A stretch of 64,000 nt of DNA from Pseudooceanicola atlanticus. GTDB taxonomy: Bacteria; Pseudomonadota; Alphaproteobacteria; Rhodobacterales; Rhodobacteraceae. Positions 25,233 through 34,869 of this stretch are shown here, one piece after another (position 1 is the stretch's first letter; each line of letters begins with the position of its first letter). Below the pieces are notes generated by a model. That model had not been told where the DNA came from. It saw nothing but the letters and a program-made list of their open reading frames with translations, and did not search any database. The stretch lies in assembly GCF_000768315.1 (NCBI RefSeq), contig NZ_AQQX01000006.1, positions 62,001 to 126,000 of the forward strand, read 5' to 3'. Position numbers and translations under genes: made by a program.

Positions 25233-26228
25233 ATGACAGATGCGGGTTTGCATTCGGGAGCGGTGGATCCGGGCCTCTTGGCCGGGTTCCCGATCCTGCG
25301 GACCCGCGACCTGTCCGAGGCGCGCGAGGTCGTGGGCCGCGCCTTCTGCGACCATCGGCTGGATATACGGCAGGGCACGGACCTGTCGGTGTCCCATGAC
25401 CACGTGAGCGGGCAGGGCCTGTCGCTGAACGCGCTGAGCTATGGCGCCGAGGTCGAGATCGATCCCGGACAGCTGGGCCATTTCTACCTGCTGCAATTTC
25501 CCGTGGCCGGGGCCGCGCGTGTCTGGCACCGCGGCGAGGAGGTCGATGCCTCGACCCGCGCCGCGACGATCCTGAACCCCGACCGCGACACGCGGATGAT
25601 CTGGGGCGAAGGGTGCCGAAAGCTGTTGTTGCAGATGGATCGGCATCATCTGGAACAGGTGGCCACCGGGCTGCTGGGCGGCGAGATGCCCGGCCCGATC
25701 CGGTTCGATCCGCGGGTCGACCTTACCCGGCCCGATGGGCTGCGCCTGATGCGTCGGGTCATGTCCGCCGCCACCGCCGCCACGCGCGGAGAGCTGTGGG
25801 CCGGGCGGCCCGGCCTGCAGGAGGCCTGGGCCGAGCGGGAACTGGCCGCGGAGTTGCTGATGCTGCAGCCGAGCAATGTCAGCCACATGCTGTGGCGCGA
25901 GGCCCGCGCGCCCCTCTCGCGGGAGATGCGGCGGGCGCTGGATTACCTGCAGGCCAACATGGCCGAACCGATCTGCATCGACGATATCGCGCTGGAGGCG
26001 GGTTTGAATGTCCGCTCGCTCCAGATCGGGTTCAAGGCGGCCTTTGACCGTTCGCCCATGCGCTACCTGCGCGATCTGCGGCTGGATGCGGCCCGGTACC
26101 GGCTGAGCCGGCGGACCAACCGCGAAAGCGTGACCGAGGTTGCCTATTCGGTCGGCTTTTCCCATCTCGGCCGGTTTTCGCGCGATTACCGCGAGCGGTT
26201 CGGCGTCAGCCCGAGCGCAACCTCCTGA
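25233..26228 (+). CDS. AraC-family transcription regulator
   Basis: The 331-residue protein has an N-terminal cupin-like ligand domain of the AraC_binding_2 type and, from about residue 235, a double helix-turn-helix (ALDYLQANMAEPICIDDIALEAGLNVRSLQIGF; VTEVAYSVGFSHLGRFSRDYRERFGVSP). It is divergent from the cupin-flavin monooxygenase operon and is the likely activator of that operon. The inducer is unknown. The ATG at 25233 (MTDAGLHSG) fits homologues better than the upstream in-frame ATG at 25164. Confidence 0.85.
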   Translation: MTDAGLHSGAVDPGLLAGFPILRTRDLSEAREVVGRAFCDHRLDIRQGTDLSVSHDHVSGQGLSLNALSYGAEVEIDPGQLGHFYLLQFPVAGAARVWHRGEEVDASTRAATILNPDRDTRMIWGEGCRKLLLQMDRHHLEQVATGLLGGEMPGPIRFDPRVDLTRPDGLRLMRRVMSAATAATRGELWAGRPGLQEAWAERELAAELLMLQPSNVSHMLWREARAPLSREMRRALDYLQANMAEPICIDDIALEAGLNVRSLQIGFKAAFDRSPMRYLRDLRLDAARYRLSRRTNRESVTEVAYSVGFSHLGRFSRDYRERFGVSPSATS

Positions 26229-26278
26229 TCTATTTGACCCTTTCGGGGATTGGGCCGGTGTTGCGTCGAAGGCCCAGT

Positions 26279-26299
26279 TGCGAGTGGTTATCATTCGCA
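26279..26299. promoter_or_regulatory. Fur-family-like inverted repeat before the CDF gene
   Basis: TGCGA and TCGCA flank a centre reading GTGGTTATCAT, so each arm reads like a Fur/Mur half-site (TGCGAATGAT on the minus strand). It lies 65 bases before a metal efflux gene. No binding evidence is available. Confidence 0.35.
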
Positions 26300-26363
26300 G
26301 AATCAAGGGGTTGAGCGATGGTGTCCCGAGGGGTAAGGGCAGGGCTCATCAAAGGGGCGCGCC

Positions 26364-27254
26364 ATGTCGACCACCGTGAAACTCGCCATAGGCAGCCTGC
26401 TGATCGGGTGCGCCGTGCTGGGCCTGAAGGCCCTGGCCTGGTGGCTGACCGGATCGGTGGCGCTTTTGTCGGATGCGCTGGAGAGCACGGTGAACCTGGC
26501 CACGGCCTTTGCCGCGCTGGTGGCGATCCAGGTGGCGGCGCGTCCGGCCGACCAGAACCACCCCTACGGGCATCACAAGGCGGAATATTTCAGCGCCGTG
26601 CTGGAGGGCGTGATGATCATCGTCGCGGCGATGTTCATCCTGCGCGAGGCCTTTGACGGGCTGATGGCGCCGCGGGCGCTGGATGCGCCGGTGACCGGGC
26701 TAGTCATCAACGGCGTGGCCACGGCGGTCAACGGGGTCTGGGCCTTCGTGCTGGTGCGCCAGGGGCAGCGGTTGAAATCCCCCGCGCTGGTGGCCGATGG
26801 CAAGCATTTGTGGACCGATGTCGTGACCTCGGTCGGGGTGGTGGTCGGCGTGCTTGCGGCGGTGGCGACGGGGTGGTGGATCCTCGACCCGATCATGGCG
26901 GCGCTGGTGGCGGTGAACATCCTCTGGTCGGGCTGGAAAGTCGTGTCGCAATCGCTGAGCGGGCTGATGGACGAGGCCGTGCCGGAAGAGACCCTGGCCC
27001 GCATCCGCGAGATCATCGCATCCGAGGCCGGAGGCGCGGTCGAGGCGCATGACCTGCGCACGCGGCTTGCGGGCAGCGCGACCTTCGTGGAGTTCCACCT
27101 GGTCGTGCCGGCAGAGATGAGCGTCTACGAGGCGCATGAGATCTGCGACCACGTTGAGGCCGCGATCGGGCGGGCCGTGCCGGAATGCCGCGTGACGATC
27201 CACGTGGAGCCGGAACACAAGTCCAAGCATTCCGGGATCGTCGTGCTGGATTGA
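26364..27254 (+). CDS. Cation diffusion facilitator family transporter
   Basis: This 296-residue protein has six hydrophobic segments, SDALESTVN in TM2, NHPYGHHKAEYFSA in the loop, DGKHLWTDVVTS in TM5 (the His-x3-Asp metal site) and a C-terminal cytoplasmic domain. CDF proteins export Zn, Fe, Mn or Co ions by proton exchange. The TM2 site reads D-x2-E rather than the H-x3-D of zinc-selective members, which suggests Fe/Mn/Co rather than strict Zn. A Fur-like palindrome upstream agrees with metal control. It interrupts the catabolic genes and has no clear link to them. Confidence 0.87.
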   Translation: MSTTVKLAIGSLLIGCAVLGLKALAWWLTGSVALLSDALESTVNLATAFAALVAIQVAARPADQNHPYGHHKAEYFSAVLEGVMIIVAAMFILREAFDGLMAPRALDAPVTGLVINGVATAVNGVWAFVLVRQGQRLKSPALVADGKHLWTDVVTSVGVVVGVLAAVATGWWILDPIMAALVAVNILWSGWKVVSQSLSGLMDEAVPEETLARIREIIASEAGGAVEAHDLRTRLAGSATFVEFHLVVPAEMSVYEAHEICDHVEAAIGRAVPECRVTIHVEPEHKSKHSGIVVLD

Positions 27255-27354
27255 TCCCCGCGGCGCGGTAAGGCCCATGGCAGGGCGCTGTCCCGACCTT
27301 GTTCAAATCTCCCGCCCTGCGGCGCTTCCCTTGTTCCGTCGTTCGAGCGGGCAC

Positions 27355-27387
27355 AAAAAAGCGCCATTCCTTTGGGATGGCGCCTTT
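27355..27387 (-). terminator. Terminator of the CoA ligase operon
   Basis: Read on the minus strand, GCGCCAT and ATGGCGC form the stem and TTTTTT follows. It lies about 35 bases after the ligase stop codon. Confidence 0.85.
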
Positions 27388-27417
27388 GAGTTTTGAACCG
27401 GGCCTTAGCCCAAGCGG

Positions 27418-29058
27418 TCAGCCGTCATTCTTCAGTCGGAAGCGCTGGATTTTGCCCGATTCCGTCTTGGGCAGCGCCTCCACGAACTTGACCGAGCGGG
27501 GGTATTTGTAGGGGGCGATCGTGGCCTTCACGTGCTCCTGCAACGCCTTGACTGTCTTTTCGCCGGGGATGTGGTCGGGGGCCAGGACGACATGGGCCTC
27601 CACGATGGAGCCGCGATCCTCGTCGGGCTGTCCGACCACGGCGCATTCTGCCACGGCAGGGTGCGAGAGCAGGGCGGCCTCGACCTCCGGGCCGGCGATG
27701 TTGTAGCCCGAGGACACGATCATGTCGTCGTTGCGGGCGGCGAAATGCAGGTAGCCGTCCTCGTCCATCCAGAAGGCGTCGCCGGTGATGTTCCAGCCGT
27801 CCAGCACGTATTTCAACTGGCGGTCATCGGCCATGTAGCGGCAGCCGATCGGGCCGCGCACGGCAAGGCGGCCGACAGTGCCGCGTTCGACCTCTTTGCC
27901 GTCCTCGTCGATCACCTTCGCCTCGTAGCCGTTCACGGGCTTGCCGGTGCAGGCGGGCTTGTGGTCGTCGAAGCGGTTGGTGATGAAGATGTGCAGCATC
28001 TCGGTCGCGCCGATGCCGTCGAGCATGGGCTTGCCGGTCTTTTCGATCCATTCCTCGTAGACCGGCGCGGGCAGGGTCTCCCCGGCCGAAACGGCGGCAC
28101 GCAGGGTCGACAGGTCCGCGCCTTCCTCCATCGCGCGCAGCATGGCGCGGTAGGCGGTCGGGGCGGTGAAGCTGACGGTCGCCTTATATTTCTGGATGAT
28201 CTCGATCATATTGGGCGGGCTGGCATTTTCCAGCAGCGTCGCCGCCGCGCCGAAGCGGAGCGGGAAGACAGCGAGGCCACCCAGCCCAAAGGTGAAGGCC
28301 AGGGGCGGGGAGCCGACGAAGACATCCTCGGGCGTGACGCCCAGCACTTCCTTGGCGTAGCCGTCGGCGATAATCAGGATATCGCGGTGGAAATGCATCG
28401 TCGCCTTGGGTGCGCCGGTCGTGCCGGAGGTGAAGCCCAGCAGGGCCACGTCGTCGCGGCCGGTCTTCACCGCCTCGAAGGTCACGGGTTTCTCCAGGGC
28501 GAGGCGGTCAAGCTCGGCATCGTGGTTCGAGGTGCCGTCGAAGCCCACCACCTTTTCCAGGTATTCCGAGGTCTTGGCGCAGGTGGCCATTTCGTCCATC
28601 AGGCGCGTGTCGCAGAGCGCGAACTGGATCTTCGCCTTGTCCACGATGGCGGTCAGCTCGCCCGCGCGCAGCAGGGGCATGGTGTTGACGACGACCGCGC
28701 CGGCCTTGGTCGCGGCCAGCCAGACGGCGACCATGGCGGGGTTGTTGGCCGAGCGGATCAGCACCCGGTTGCCGGGCTGTACGCCCAGATCCTCGACCAT
28801 GGCGTGGGCCAGGCGGTTGGTCCAGTCGGCCAGTTCCTTGTAGGTGCGGCGGCGGCCATTCCCGATCAGCGCGGTGTGGTCACCAAAGCCCTTTTCCACC
28901 ATCGCATCAGTGAGTTCCACGCCGACGTTCAGGTAATCCGGGTAGTCGAACCCGTCGAGCAGAAGGTCGGGCCACTGATCCGCGGGCGGCAGGTGGTCGC
29001 GCGTGTAGGTGTCGACATGGGCCGAGGGGCCGAGGTTGAGGGTCTGTGCTGCACTCAT
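27418..29058 (-). CDS. 2-aminobenzoate-/benzoate-CoA ligase family protein
   Basis: This 546-residue acyl-adenylate-forming enzyme has FTSGTTGAPKATMHFHRD (phosphate loop), the DGIGATEMLHIFITN segment typical of benzoate and 2-aminobenzoate CoA ligases, the hinge AARNDDMIVSSGYNIAG and the C-terminal catalytic lysine in ESGKIQRF. It would activate anthranilate or a related benzoate to the CoA thioester. Kynureninase in the same region makes anthranilate, which favours 2-aminobenzoate. It is the last gene of the minus-strand marR-hydratase-dehydrogenase-ligase set. Confidence 0.85.
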   Translation of the reverse strand: MSAAQTLNLGPSAHVDTYTRDHLPPADQWPDLLLDGFDYPDYLNVGVELTDAMVEKGFGDHTALIGNGRRRTYKELADWTNRLAHAMVEDLGVQPGNRVLIRSANNPAMVAVWLAATKAGAVVVNTMPLLRAGELTAIVDKAKIQFALCDTRLMDEMATCAKTSEYLEKVVGFDGTSNHDAELDRLALEKPVTFEAVKTGRDDVALLGFTSGTTGAPKATMHFHRDILIIADGYAKEVLGVTPEDVFVGSPPLAFTFGLGGLAVFPLRFGAAATLLENASPPNMIEIIQKYKATVSFTAPTAYRAMLRAMEEGADLSTLRAAVSAGETLPAPVYEEWIEKTGKPMLDGIGATEMLHIFITNRFDDHKPACTGKPVNGYEAKVIDEDGKEVERGTVGRLAVRGPIGCRYMADDRQLKYVLDGWNITGDAFWMDEDGYLHFAARNDDMIVSSGYNIAGPEVEAALLSHPAVAECAVVGQPDEDRGSIVEAHVVLAPDHIPGEKTVKALQEHVKATIAPYKYPRSVKFVEALPKTESGKIQRFRLKNDG

Positions 29059-29126
29059 GGTTTTCGAACTCCCTGTTGCCGGTCCATGTCAGTGTTTTTG
29101 AGGCCGGTCGTTTTTGTTCGGTTGGA

Positions 29127-30284
29127 CTATCCCGCCACCGCTGCGTCGAGCGTCTGGCGGGCAATGATCACTTTCTGCACGTCGGAGGCGCCTTCGTAGA
29201 TGCGCAGCGCCCGGATCTCGCGGTAGAGCCGTTCGACCGTTTCGCCGGATTTCACCCCGTCGCCGCCATGCAGCTGCACGGCGCTGTCGATGACCTTCTG
29301 CGCCTCGTCGGTGGCAAAGAGTTTCGCCATCGCGGCCTCGCGGCTGACCCGCGGTGCGCCGCTGTCCTTGGTCCAGGCGGCACGGTAGACGAGCAGGGCG
29401 GCGGCATCGACGCGCAGCGCCATTTCCGCGATATGGGCCTGCACCATCTGCAGATCGGCCAGCGGTTTGCCCTGCACCTTGCGCGACATCACGCGGGTCG
29501 TGGCCTCGTCGAGGGCCCGGCGGGCAAAGCCAAGCGCGGCGGCGGCCACGGTGGTGCGGAACACGTCGAGCACGGACATCGCGATCTTGAAACCCTGGCC
29601 AACCTCGCCGATCAGGGCCGATTTCGGCAGGCGCGCGCCGTCGAAGCGCAGCGTGGCCAGCGGATGCGGCGCGATCGTGTCGAGGCGTTCGGCGATTTCG
29701 AACCCCGGCGTATCCGCAGGGACGATGAAGGCCGACAGTCCACGTGCGCCTTCGCCTCCGGTGCGGGCGAAAAGCGTGTAGACATCGGCGATTCCGCCAT
29801 TGGAGATCCAGGTTTTTTCCCCATCCAGAACCCATGCATCGCCGTCATCGCGGGCGGTCATGGTGGAATTGGCGACATCCGACCCAGACTGGGGTTCCGT
29901 GAGTGCGAACGCGGAAATCGCCTGACCCGAGCGGGTCTGGGGAAGCCATTCGCCCTGTTGCGCGGGCGATCCGAAGAGCGAAATGGCCCCGGTCCCAAGC
30001 CCCTGCATGGCGAAGGCAAAATCGGCCAGTCCGTCATGGCGGGCCAGCGTTTCCCGGGTGAGGCACAGGGTCCGCACGTCGAGAGGTTTCGGATCGGCCG
30101 GGTCCACGGCCGACGGTTTCAGCCAGCCATCGGCGCCCATTTTGGCGACCAGCGAACGGCAGGCATTGTCGGTGTCGTGGTGGTCGATGGGACCCAGCCC
30201 GCCGGCCCATTGATCCAGCCCGAGGGCGTGATCCTTGTGGGCAGGCGTCAGGAAGGGCCAGTCGAGAAAGCTTTGATCGGCCAT
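29127..30284 (-). CDS. Acyl-CoA dehydrogenase
   Basis: The 385-residue protein has [17 protein letters not shown] (flavin-binding) and the C-terminal signature [35 protein letters not shown], with the catalytic Glu in YEGAS. It oxidises an acyl-CoA to an enoyl-CoA with FAD. In this operon it probably acts on an alicyclic or ring-opened product of anthraniloyl-CoA metabolism. Its start overlaps the hydratase stop by one base (TGATG). Confidence 0.9.
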   Translation of the reverse strand: MADQSFLDWPFLTPAHKDHALGLDQWAGGLGPIDHHDTDNACRSLVAKMGADGWLKPSAVDPADPKPLDVRTLCLTRETLARHDGLADFAFAMQGLGTGAISLFGSPAQQGEWLPQTRSGQAISAFALTEPQSGSDVANSTMTARDDGDAWVLDGEKTWISNGGIADVYTLFARTGGEGARGLSAFIVPADTPGFEIAERLDTIAPHPLATLRFDGARLPKSALIGEVGQGFKIAMSVLDVFRTTVAAAALGFARRALDEATTRVMSRKVQGKPLADLQMVQAHIAEMALRVDAAALLVYRAAWTKDSGAPRVSREAAMAKLFATDEAQKVIDSAVQLHGGDGVKSGETVERLYREIRALRIYEGASDVQKVIIARQTLDAAVAG

Positions 30285-31084
30285 CAGTTGCCCTCGAAGA
30301 CAGGTTTTTCCTTCGCGACGAAGGCGTTGTAGGCGCGGGTGAAGTCCTCGGTCTGCATGCAGATCGCCTGGGCCTGGGCCTCGGCCTCGATCGCCTGGTC
30401 GAGCGACATGTTCCATTCCTGCTGCAGCATGGTCTTGGTCATCATGTGACCGAAATTCGGGCCTTCGGCGATCTTCTTGGCCCAGGCGACGGCCTCGGCT
30501 TCGAGATCGTCGGCGGCGACGAGACGGTTCCAGAAGCCCCAGCGTTCGCCTTCGTCCGCGTTCATGGCGCGGCCGGTATAGAGCAGTTCGTTCGCACGGC
30601 CCTGGCCGATGATCCGGGGCAGCATGGCGCAGGCGCCCATGTCGCAACCGGCCAGGCCGACGCGGGTGAAGAGGAAGGCGCATTTCGCCTCTGGCGTGGC
30701 GATCCGCAGGTCGGAGGCCATGGCGATGATCGCACCGGCGCCGACGCAGACGCCATCGGCGGCGGTGATGATCGGCTTGCCGCAATTGATCATCGACTTG
30801 ACCAGGTCGCCGGTCATCCGGGTGAACTGCAGCAGTTCCTTCATGGTCATCTTGGTGAGCGGGCCGATGATGTCGTGCACGTCTCCACCGGAAGAGAAGT
30901 TGCCGCCATTGGAGGCAAAGACCACCGCCTTGACCTCGTCATCGTAATGCAGGTCGCGGAACCAGTCGCGCAGTTCTGCGTAGCTGTCGAAGGTCAGGGG
31001 GTTCTTGCGGTCCGGACGGTCGAGCCGCACGGTGGCGATGCCGTCTTCGATGCTGCAGAGAAAATGCTTGGTGTCGGCTCTCAT
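30284..31084 (-). CDS. Enoyl-CoA hydratase family protein
   Basis: This 266-residue crotonase-fold protein has [14 protein letters not shown] (oxyanion-hole region) and [21 protein letters not shown], and keeps the conserved glycines. The usual catalytic Glu positions are partly changed ([16 protein letters not shown]), so hydratase, isomerase or hydrolase activity cannot be separated from sequence alone. It overlaps the marR gene upstream (ATGA) and the acyl-CoA dehydrogenase gene downstream, placing it in one operon. Confidence 0.85.
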   Translation of the reverse strand: MRADTKHFLCSIEDGIATVRLDRPDRKNPLTFDSYAELRDWFRDLHYDDEVKAVVFASNGGNFSSGGDVHDIIGPLTKMTMKELLQFTRMTGDLVKSMINCGKPIITAADGVCVGAGAIIAMASDLRIATPEAKCAFLFTRVGLAGCDMGACAMLPRIIGQGRANELLYTGRAMNADEGERWGFWNRLVAADDLEAEAVAWAKKIAEGPNFGHMMTKTMLQQEWNMSLDQAIEAEAQAQAICMQTEDFTRAYNAFVAKEKPVFEGN

Positions 31085-31614
31085 GCCGGGTCCTCCTCGT
31101 CCTTGTGGGTGACCGCGTCAAAGCGGTCCGAGAACATCCGCGCCTCCTCGGGCGTGAAGTCCTCTAGCAATTCGTTGATCCATGTTTCGTGGGCGAGAGC
31201 CTGCTTTGCAAAGACCTCCTTGCCCTTTTGGGTGAGCCGCACGAGCGAGGCGCGGCGGTCGCCGGGCACCTGGACGCGCACGACCAGGCCTTCTTCGGCC
31301 AGCCGGTCGACAATGCCGGTGACATTGCCGTTGGAGACGCGGAGCACGCCCGAAAGCGCGCTCATCTTCAACCCGTCCTCGAAGCGGTCGAGCGCGGCCA
31401 GCACATCGAACCGGGGCAGGGTGGAGCTGAAGTCGCGGCGCAGGCGATCGCGCAGGGCGGATTCGACGCGTCGGGTGCTTTTCAGCATGCGAAGCCACAT
31501 GCGCAGCCGCTGTTTCGCGGCCATGTCCGCAGCGCCATCGACGGAGCCATCCATGGAACCATCCATGTCGGGCGTCGGTATCTGGCTATTGGCATCTGGC
31601 CCTGGCTGCGCCAC
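31081..31614 (-). CDS. MarR-family regulator with N-terminal MDGS repeats
   Basis: The 177-residue protein has a MarR core from about residue 35: [39 protein letters not shown] (recognition helix) and [15 protein letters not shown] (wing). Such regulators in CoA-ligase operons usually sense the aryl-CoA. The first 30 residues are unstructured and contain a 12-bp coding repeat giving [12 protein letters not shown]. The start is GTG at 31614, six bases after AGGAG. It heads its own operon and faces the hydrolase/ABC operon across an inverted-repeat operator. Confidence 0.87.
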   Translation of the reverse strand: MAQPGPDANSQIPTPDMDGSMDGSVDGAADMAAKQRLRMWLRMLKSTRRVESALRDRLRRDFSSTLPRFDVLAALDRFEDGLKMSALSGVLRVSNGNVTGIVDRLAEEGLVVRVQVPGDRRASLVRLTQKGKEVFAKQALAHETWINELLEDFTPEEARMFSDRFDAVTHKDEEDPA

Positions 31615-31669
31615 GCTGGTCTCCTGTCCTGCGGTGGAGTTGATCGAAGGCTAGGCAGGTCCAAATTTT

Positions 31670-31700
31670 ATTTCAAGCAAAAAAAGTTTGAGCTTGAAAT
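31670..31700. promoter_or_regulatory. Inverted-repeat operator in the divergent marR/hydrolase promoter
   Basis: ATTTCAAGC and GCTTGAAAT are perfect 9-bp arms separated by 13 bases. A related pair CTTCAAGT/ACTTGAAG lies at 39283-39310. Probable site of the adjacent MarR protein. Confidence 0.6.
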
Positions 31701-31705
31701 ATAAT
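31700..31705 (+). promoter_or_regulatory. -10 element TATAAT overlapping the operator
   Basis: A consensus TATAAT starts at the last base of the operator right arm, 85 bases before the hydrolase GTG. The -35 match is poor. The overlap would let a repressor block initiation. Confidence 0.4.
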
Positions 31706-31789
31706 TTTTCACGGCTAACGATGAGGGCAAGAAACAGCGATCCGGGGCGGAATATTGTCCCGAGACGTAATAAAACAAGGGAGTCTGAC

Positions 31790-32614
31790 GTGATCACCCA
31801 CGACGTGACCGATTGGGATGATGCCTATGAGAATGGGCGCAACATTCCGGGTGGTGGCAATTATCCGGCCGCCTGGGTGGAGCCGTCTGCCTCTTTTCGC
31901 GCCGCTGCGAAGGCCCGTCTCGACATCTCTTACGGAAAGGGTGACCGGCACGCCTATGACCTGTTCATGCCCGAGGGAACGCCGCGCGGATTGTTCGTCT
32001 TCGTGCATGGCGGATACTGGGTTGGGCTGGACAAGTCCTATTGGTCGCACCTGGCGGCGGGACCACTGGCCAGGGGCTGGGCGGTGGCCATGCCGTCCTA
32101 CGATCTGTGCCCGGCTGTCAGCATCGCCGAGATCACGGCGCAGGTCGGGCAGGCGATCACCCATGCCGCCGGAGAGGTCGACGGGCCGATCGTGCTGTCG
32201 GGCCATTCCGCGGGCGGCCACCTTGTCACCGCGATGATGTGCGAAGACAGCCCGTTGCCCGAAGCCGTGCGGGGACGACTGGCGCATGTCGTGTCGATTT
32301 CCGGGCTGCACGATCTGCGTCCGATGCTGAAAACCACCCGCAACGAGTTGCTGAAGCTGGACATAAAGAGCGCGGAGGCCAACAGCCCGGCGCTGAAGCG
32401 CCCGCTGCCGGGTGTGCGCCTGACGGCGTGGGTCGGTGGCACCGAACGTCAGGAATTCCTGCGCCAGAACGCGCTCTTGGCGAATATCTGGCATGGTCTG
32501 GGGGCCACGACGCTGGAGGTGGTCGAACCGGACCGCCACCATTTTAACGTGATCGACGGGCTGGGCGATCCGGGGTCCAACCTGGTCCGGGCTGCCCTGG
32601 ATCCGGTCACCTGA
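31790..32614 (+). CDS. Alpha/beta hydrolase, probable arylformamidase (kynurenine formamidase)
   Basis: The 274-residue alpha/beta hydrolase has the oxyanion-hole motif HGGYW at 73-77 and the nucleophile elbow GHSAGGH with Ser140, plus a late His in DRHHFNVIDGL. This is the AFMID-type pattern, not the cyclase-like KynB family. Hydrolysing N-formylkynurenine to kynurenine would fill the step between tryptophan dioxygenase and kynureninase, both encoded 9 kb downstream. The start is GTG at 31790, preceded by AAGGGAG; no ATG fits as well. Function is inferred from fold plus context. Confidence 0.75.
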   Translation: MITHDVTDWDDAYENGRNIPGGGNYPAAWVEPSASFRAAAKARLDISYGKGDRHAYDLFMPEGTPRGLFVFVHGGYWVGLDKSYWSHLAAGPLARGWAVAMPSYDLCPAVSIAEITAQVGQAITHAAGEVDGPIVLSGHSAGGHLVTAMMCEDSPLPEAVRGRLAHVVSISGLHDLRPMLKTTRNELLKLDIKSAEANSPALKRPLPGVRLTAWVGGTERQEFLRQNALLANIWHGLGATTLEVVEPDRHHFNVIDGLGDPGSNLVRAALDPVT

Positions 32615-32734
32615 CATCGGGGAAAAAACTTGCATTCCTACCGCGTTACGCCGCTCAATGATCGGGTCCGCGGTGCGATACAGCCAAACAAAAAGACGGC
32701 GAAGCCGCGAAAGACCTCAACAAGGGAGTTTCCA

Positions 32735-33922
32735 ATGACCCACAAGACCAAACTGCTTACCTCGACCGTGCTGGCCATGGGCCTGGCCGGGTCCGCCATG
32801 GCACAGGACGTGCCTGCCGGTGCCAGCGACGACGTGCTGAAGATCGGCCTCGTCTACACCCTTTCCGGCCCGCCGGCCGCCCTGGGTGAACAGGCGCGTG
32901 ACGGCTTCATGCTGTTTGCCGAGAAGATCGGCGAAATCGGCGGCATGGAAACCGAGATCATCGTCGTCGATGACGAAGGCCGCCCCGACCTGGCCGCCGA
33001 CAAGGCGCGCGAACTGGTGCAGCGTGACGAGGTTGATTTCGTCGTCGGCCCGATCTTCTCCAACATCCTGATGGCGATCCACCAGCCGGTCACCTCGACC
33101 GGGACGGTCCTGATCTCGACCAATGCGGGGACCTCGACCCTGGCGGGCGAAGGCTGCACGCCGAACTTCTTCGTGACGTCCTACCAGAACGACCAGATCC
33201 ACGAGGTCATGGGCGCCTATGCCGAGAACCAGGGCTACCAGAACGTGTTCCTGATGACGCCGAACTACCAGGCGGGCAAGGACAGCCAGGCGGGCTTCAA
33301 GCATTCCTACACGGGCGGCACCGCCGGTGAGATCTACACCGAGCTGGGGCAGCTGGACTTCTCGTCCGAGCTGGCGCAGATCGCGGCCTTCCAGCCCGAT
33401 GCGGTCTTTACCTTCATGCCGGGCGGCATGGGCGTGAACCTGGTGAAGCAATACAGCCAGGCCGGCCTGACCTCGATCCCGTTCCTGTCGGCCTTCACCG
33501 TGGACGAAACCACGCTGCCGGCAACGCAGGACGCGGCGCTTGGCCTGCTGGGCGGTGCGAACTGGGCCCCGGACATGGAGAACGAGGCCAACGAGACCTT
33601 CGTGACCGAATACATCGCCAAGTACGAGCACGTGCCCGGCACCTACGCGATGCAGGCCTATGACGCGGCCCAGCTGATCGACAGCGCCGTGCGCAAGGTC
33701 GGCGGCGACCTGACCGACCGCGCCGCCCTGATGGCCGCGATCAAGGAAGCCGATTTCGACAGCCCGCGCGGCGATTTCTCGTTCGGGCCGAACAACTTCC
33801 CGATCCAGGACTTCTACCTGGTCGAGGCGGTGAAGCGCGAAGACGGCTATTTCGGCACCTCGATCGTCGAGAAGATCTTCGACGATTACGCCGATAACTA
33901 CGCCGATCAGTGCGAAATGTAA
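32735..33922 (+). CDS. Branched-chain-type ABC transporter substrate-binding protein
   Basis: This 395-residue LivK-like periplasmic protein has a signal peptide ending near residue 20 (GSAMAQ), then LKIGLVYTLSGPPAALGEQARDG, the usual start of the ligand-binding fold. Despite the name of the family, many members bind aromatic acids. AAGGGA precedes the ATG. Four transport genes follow in order, making a full importer, and the surrounding genes point to an aromatic ligand such as anthranilate or kynurenine; this is inference. Confidence 0.9.
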   Translation: MTHKTKLLTSTVLAMGLAGSAMAQDVPAGASDDVLKIGLVYTLSGPPAALGEQARDGFMLFAEKIGEIGGMETEIIVVDDEGRPDLAADKARELVQRDEVDFVVGPIFSNILMAIHQPVTSTGTVLISTNAGTSTLAGEGCTPNFFVTSYQNDQIHEVMGAYAENQGYQNVFLMTPNYQAGKDSQAGFKHSYTGGTAGEIYTELGQLDFSSELAQIAAFQPDAVFTFMPGGMGVNLVKQYSQAGLTSIPFLSAFTVDETTLPATQDAALGLLGGANWAPDMENEANETFVTEYIAKYEHVPGTYAMQAYDAAQLIDSAVRKVGGDLTDRAALMAAIKEADFDSPRGDFSFGPNNFPIQDFYLVEAVKREDGYFGTSIVEKIFDDYADNYADQCEM

Positions 33923-33951
33923 TCGCGGACTAGGCGAGGGAGATTGCGGCC

Positions 33952-34869
33952 ATGATGAACCTCTTCGTGCTCCAACTACTCAACGGAGTGCAGCTCGGGG
34001 TGCTGTTGTTCCTGATCGCGGCGGGCTTGACCCTGGTGTTCGGGATCATGGACGTGATCAACCTCGCCCATGGCGTCCTCTACATGGTGGGCGCCTACCT
34101 GATCGCCACCTTTGCGGCGGCGACCGGCAATTTCTGGTGGGGCCTCCTGCTGATGCTGCCAGCCGCCGTCCTGGTGGGGATGGTGTTGGAATTCGTGGTG
34201 ATGCGACGATTATATGCGCGCTCTCACCTCGACCAGGTGCTGGCCACCTTCGGGCTGGTGATGATAGCCAGTGAAGCGGTCAAGATGATCTGGGGCACCT
34301 CGCCGCTTTCGGTGCCGATGCCCGAGATCCTGTCCGGTGCCGTGCCATTGATGGGCCCGCTGAAATACCCGGTCTACCGGATCGCGGTGATCGTGGCGGG
34401 GCTGGCCGTGGCCGTGGGGCTGTTCGTTCTGGTCAACTACACCCGTGTCGGTATGCTGCTGCGCGCCGGGGCGACCAACCGGTCGACCGTTTCCGCGCTC
34501 GGCGTCGATATCAACCGGCTGTTTTCCGTCGTCTTTACCCTGGGCGCCGTGCTGGCCTGCCTGGCCGGTGCGCTGGTCGCGCCGATCCTGTCGGTGGATA
34601 CAGGCATGGGCGAGAGCGTTCTGATCCTGACCTTCGTGGTCGTCGTCATCGGCGGCATCGGATCGATCAAGGGGGCCTTCCTGGGCGCCCTGCTGGTCGC
34701 CATCGTCGACACGGTCGGTGGCGTCTTCGGGCCGATCTGGCTGCGGCAAATCCTGGACCCGGCTGCGGCGGGGCAGGTGGGTCGCGTGCTGGGGCCGATG
34801 CTGGTCTACATCCTGATGGCCGTCATCCTGTTTGCAAAACCCGCAGGTCTGTTCGGGAGGCGCGCATGA
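33952..34869 (+). CDS. Branched-chain-type ABC permease, LivH-like
   Basis: The 305-residue membrane protein has about eight hydrophobic segments, LNGVQLGVLLFLIAAGLTLVFG at the N-terminus, IMDVINLAHGVLYMVGAY and FVVVVIGGIGSIKGAFLGAL (the ATPase-contacting loop). It is one half of the transmembrane channel with LivM. It starts 29 bases after the binding-protein gene and overlaps the livM-like gene by four bases. Confidence 0.93.
   Translation: MMNLFVLQLLNGVQLGVLLFLIAAGLTLVFGIMDVINLAHGVLYMVGAYLIATFAAATGNFWWGLLLMLPAAVLVGMVLEFVVMRRLYARSHLDQVLATFGLVMIASEAVKMIWGTSPLSVPMPEILSGAVPLMGPLKYPVYRIAVIVAGLAVAVGLFVLVNYTRVGMLLRAGATNRSTVSALGVDINRLFSVVFTLGAVLACLAGALVAPILSVDTGMGESVLILTFVVVVIGGIGSIKGAFLGALLVAIVDTVGGVFGPIWLRQILDPAAAGQVGRVLGPMLVYILMAVILFAKPAGLFGRRA

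Noticed and set aside
27418-29058. 4-coumarate- or fatty-acid-CoA ligase call
   Set aside because: The GIGATEMLHIF segment and the surrounding kynurenine genes fit the benzoate/2-aminobenzoate ligase group better.
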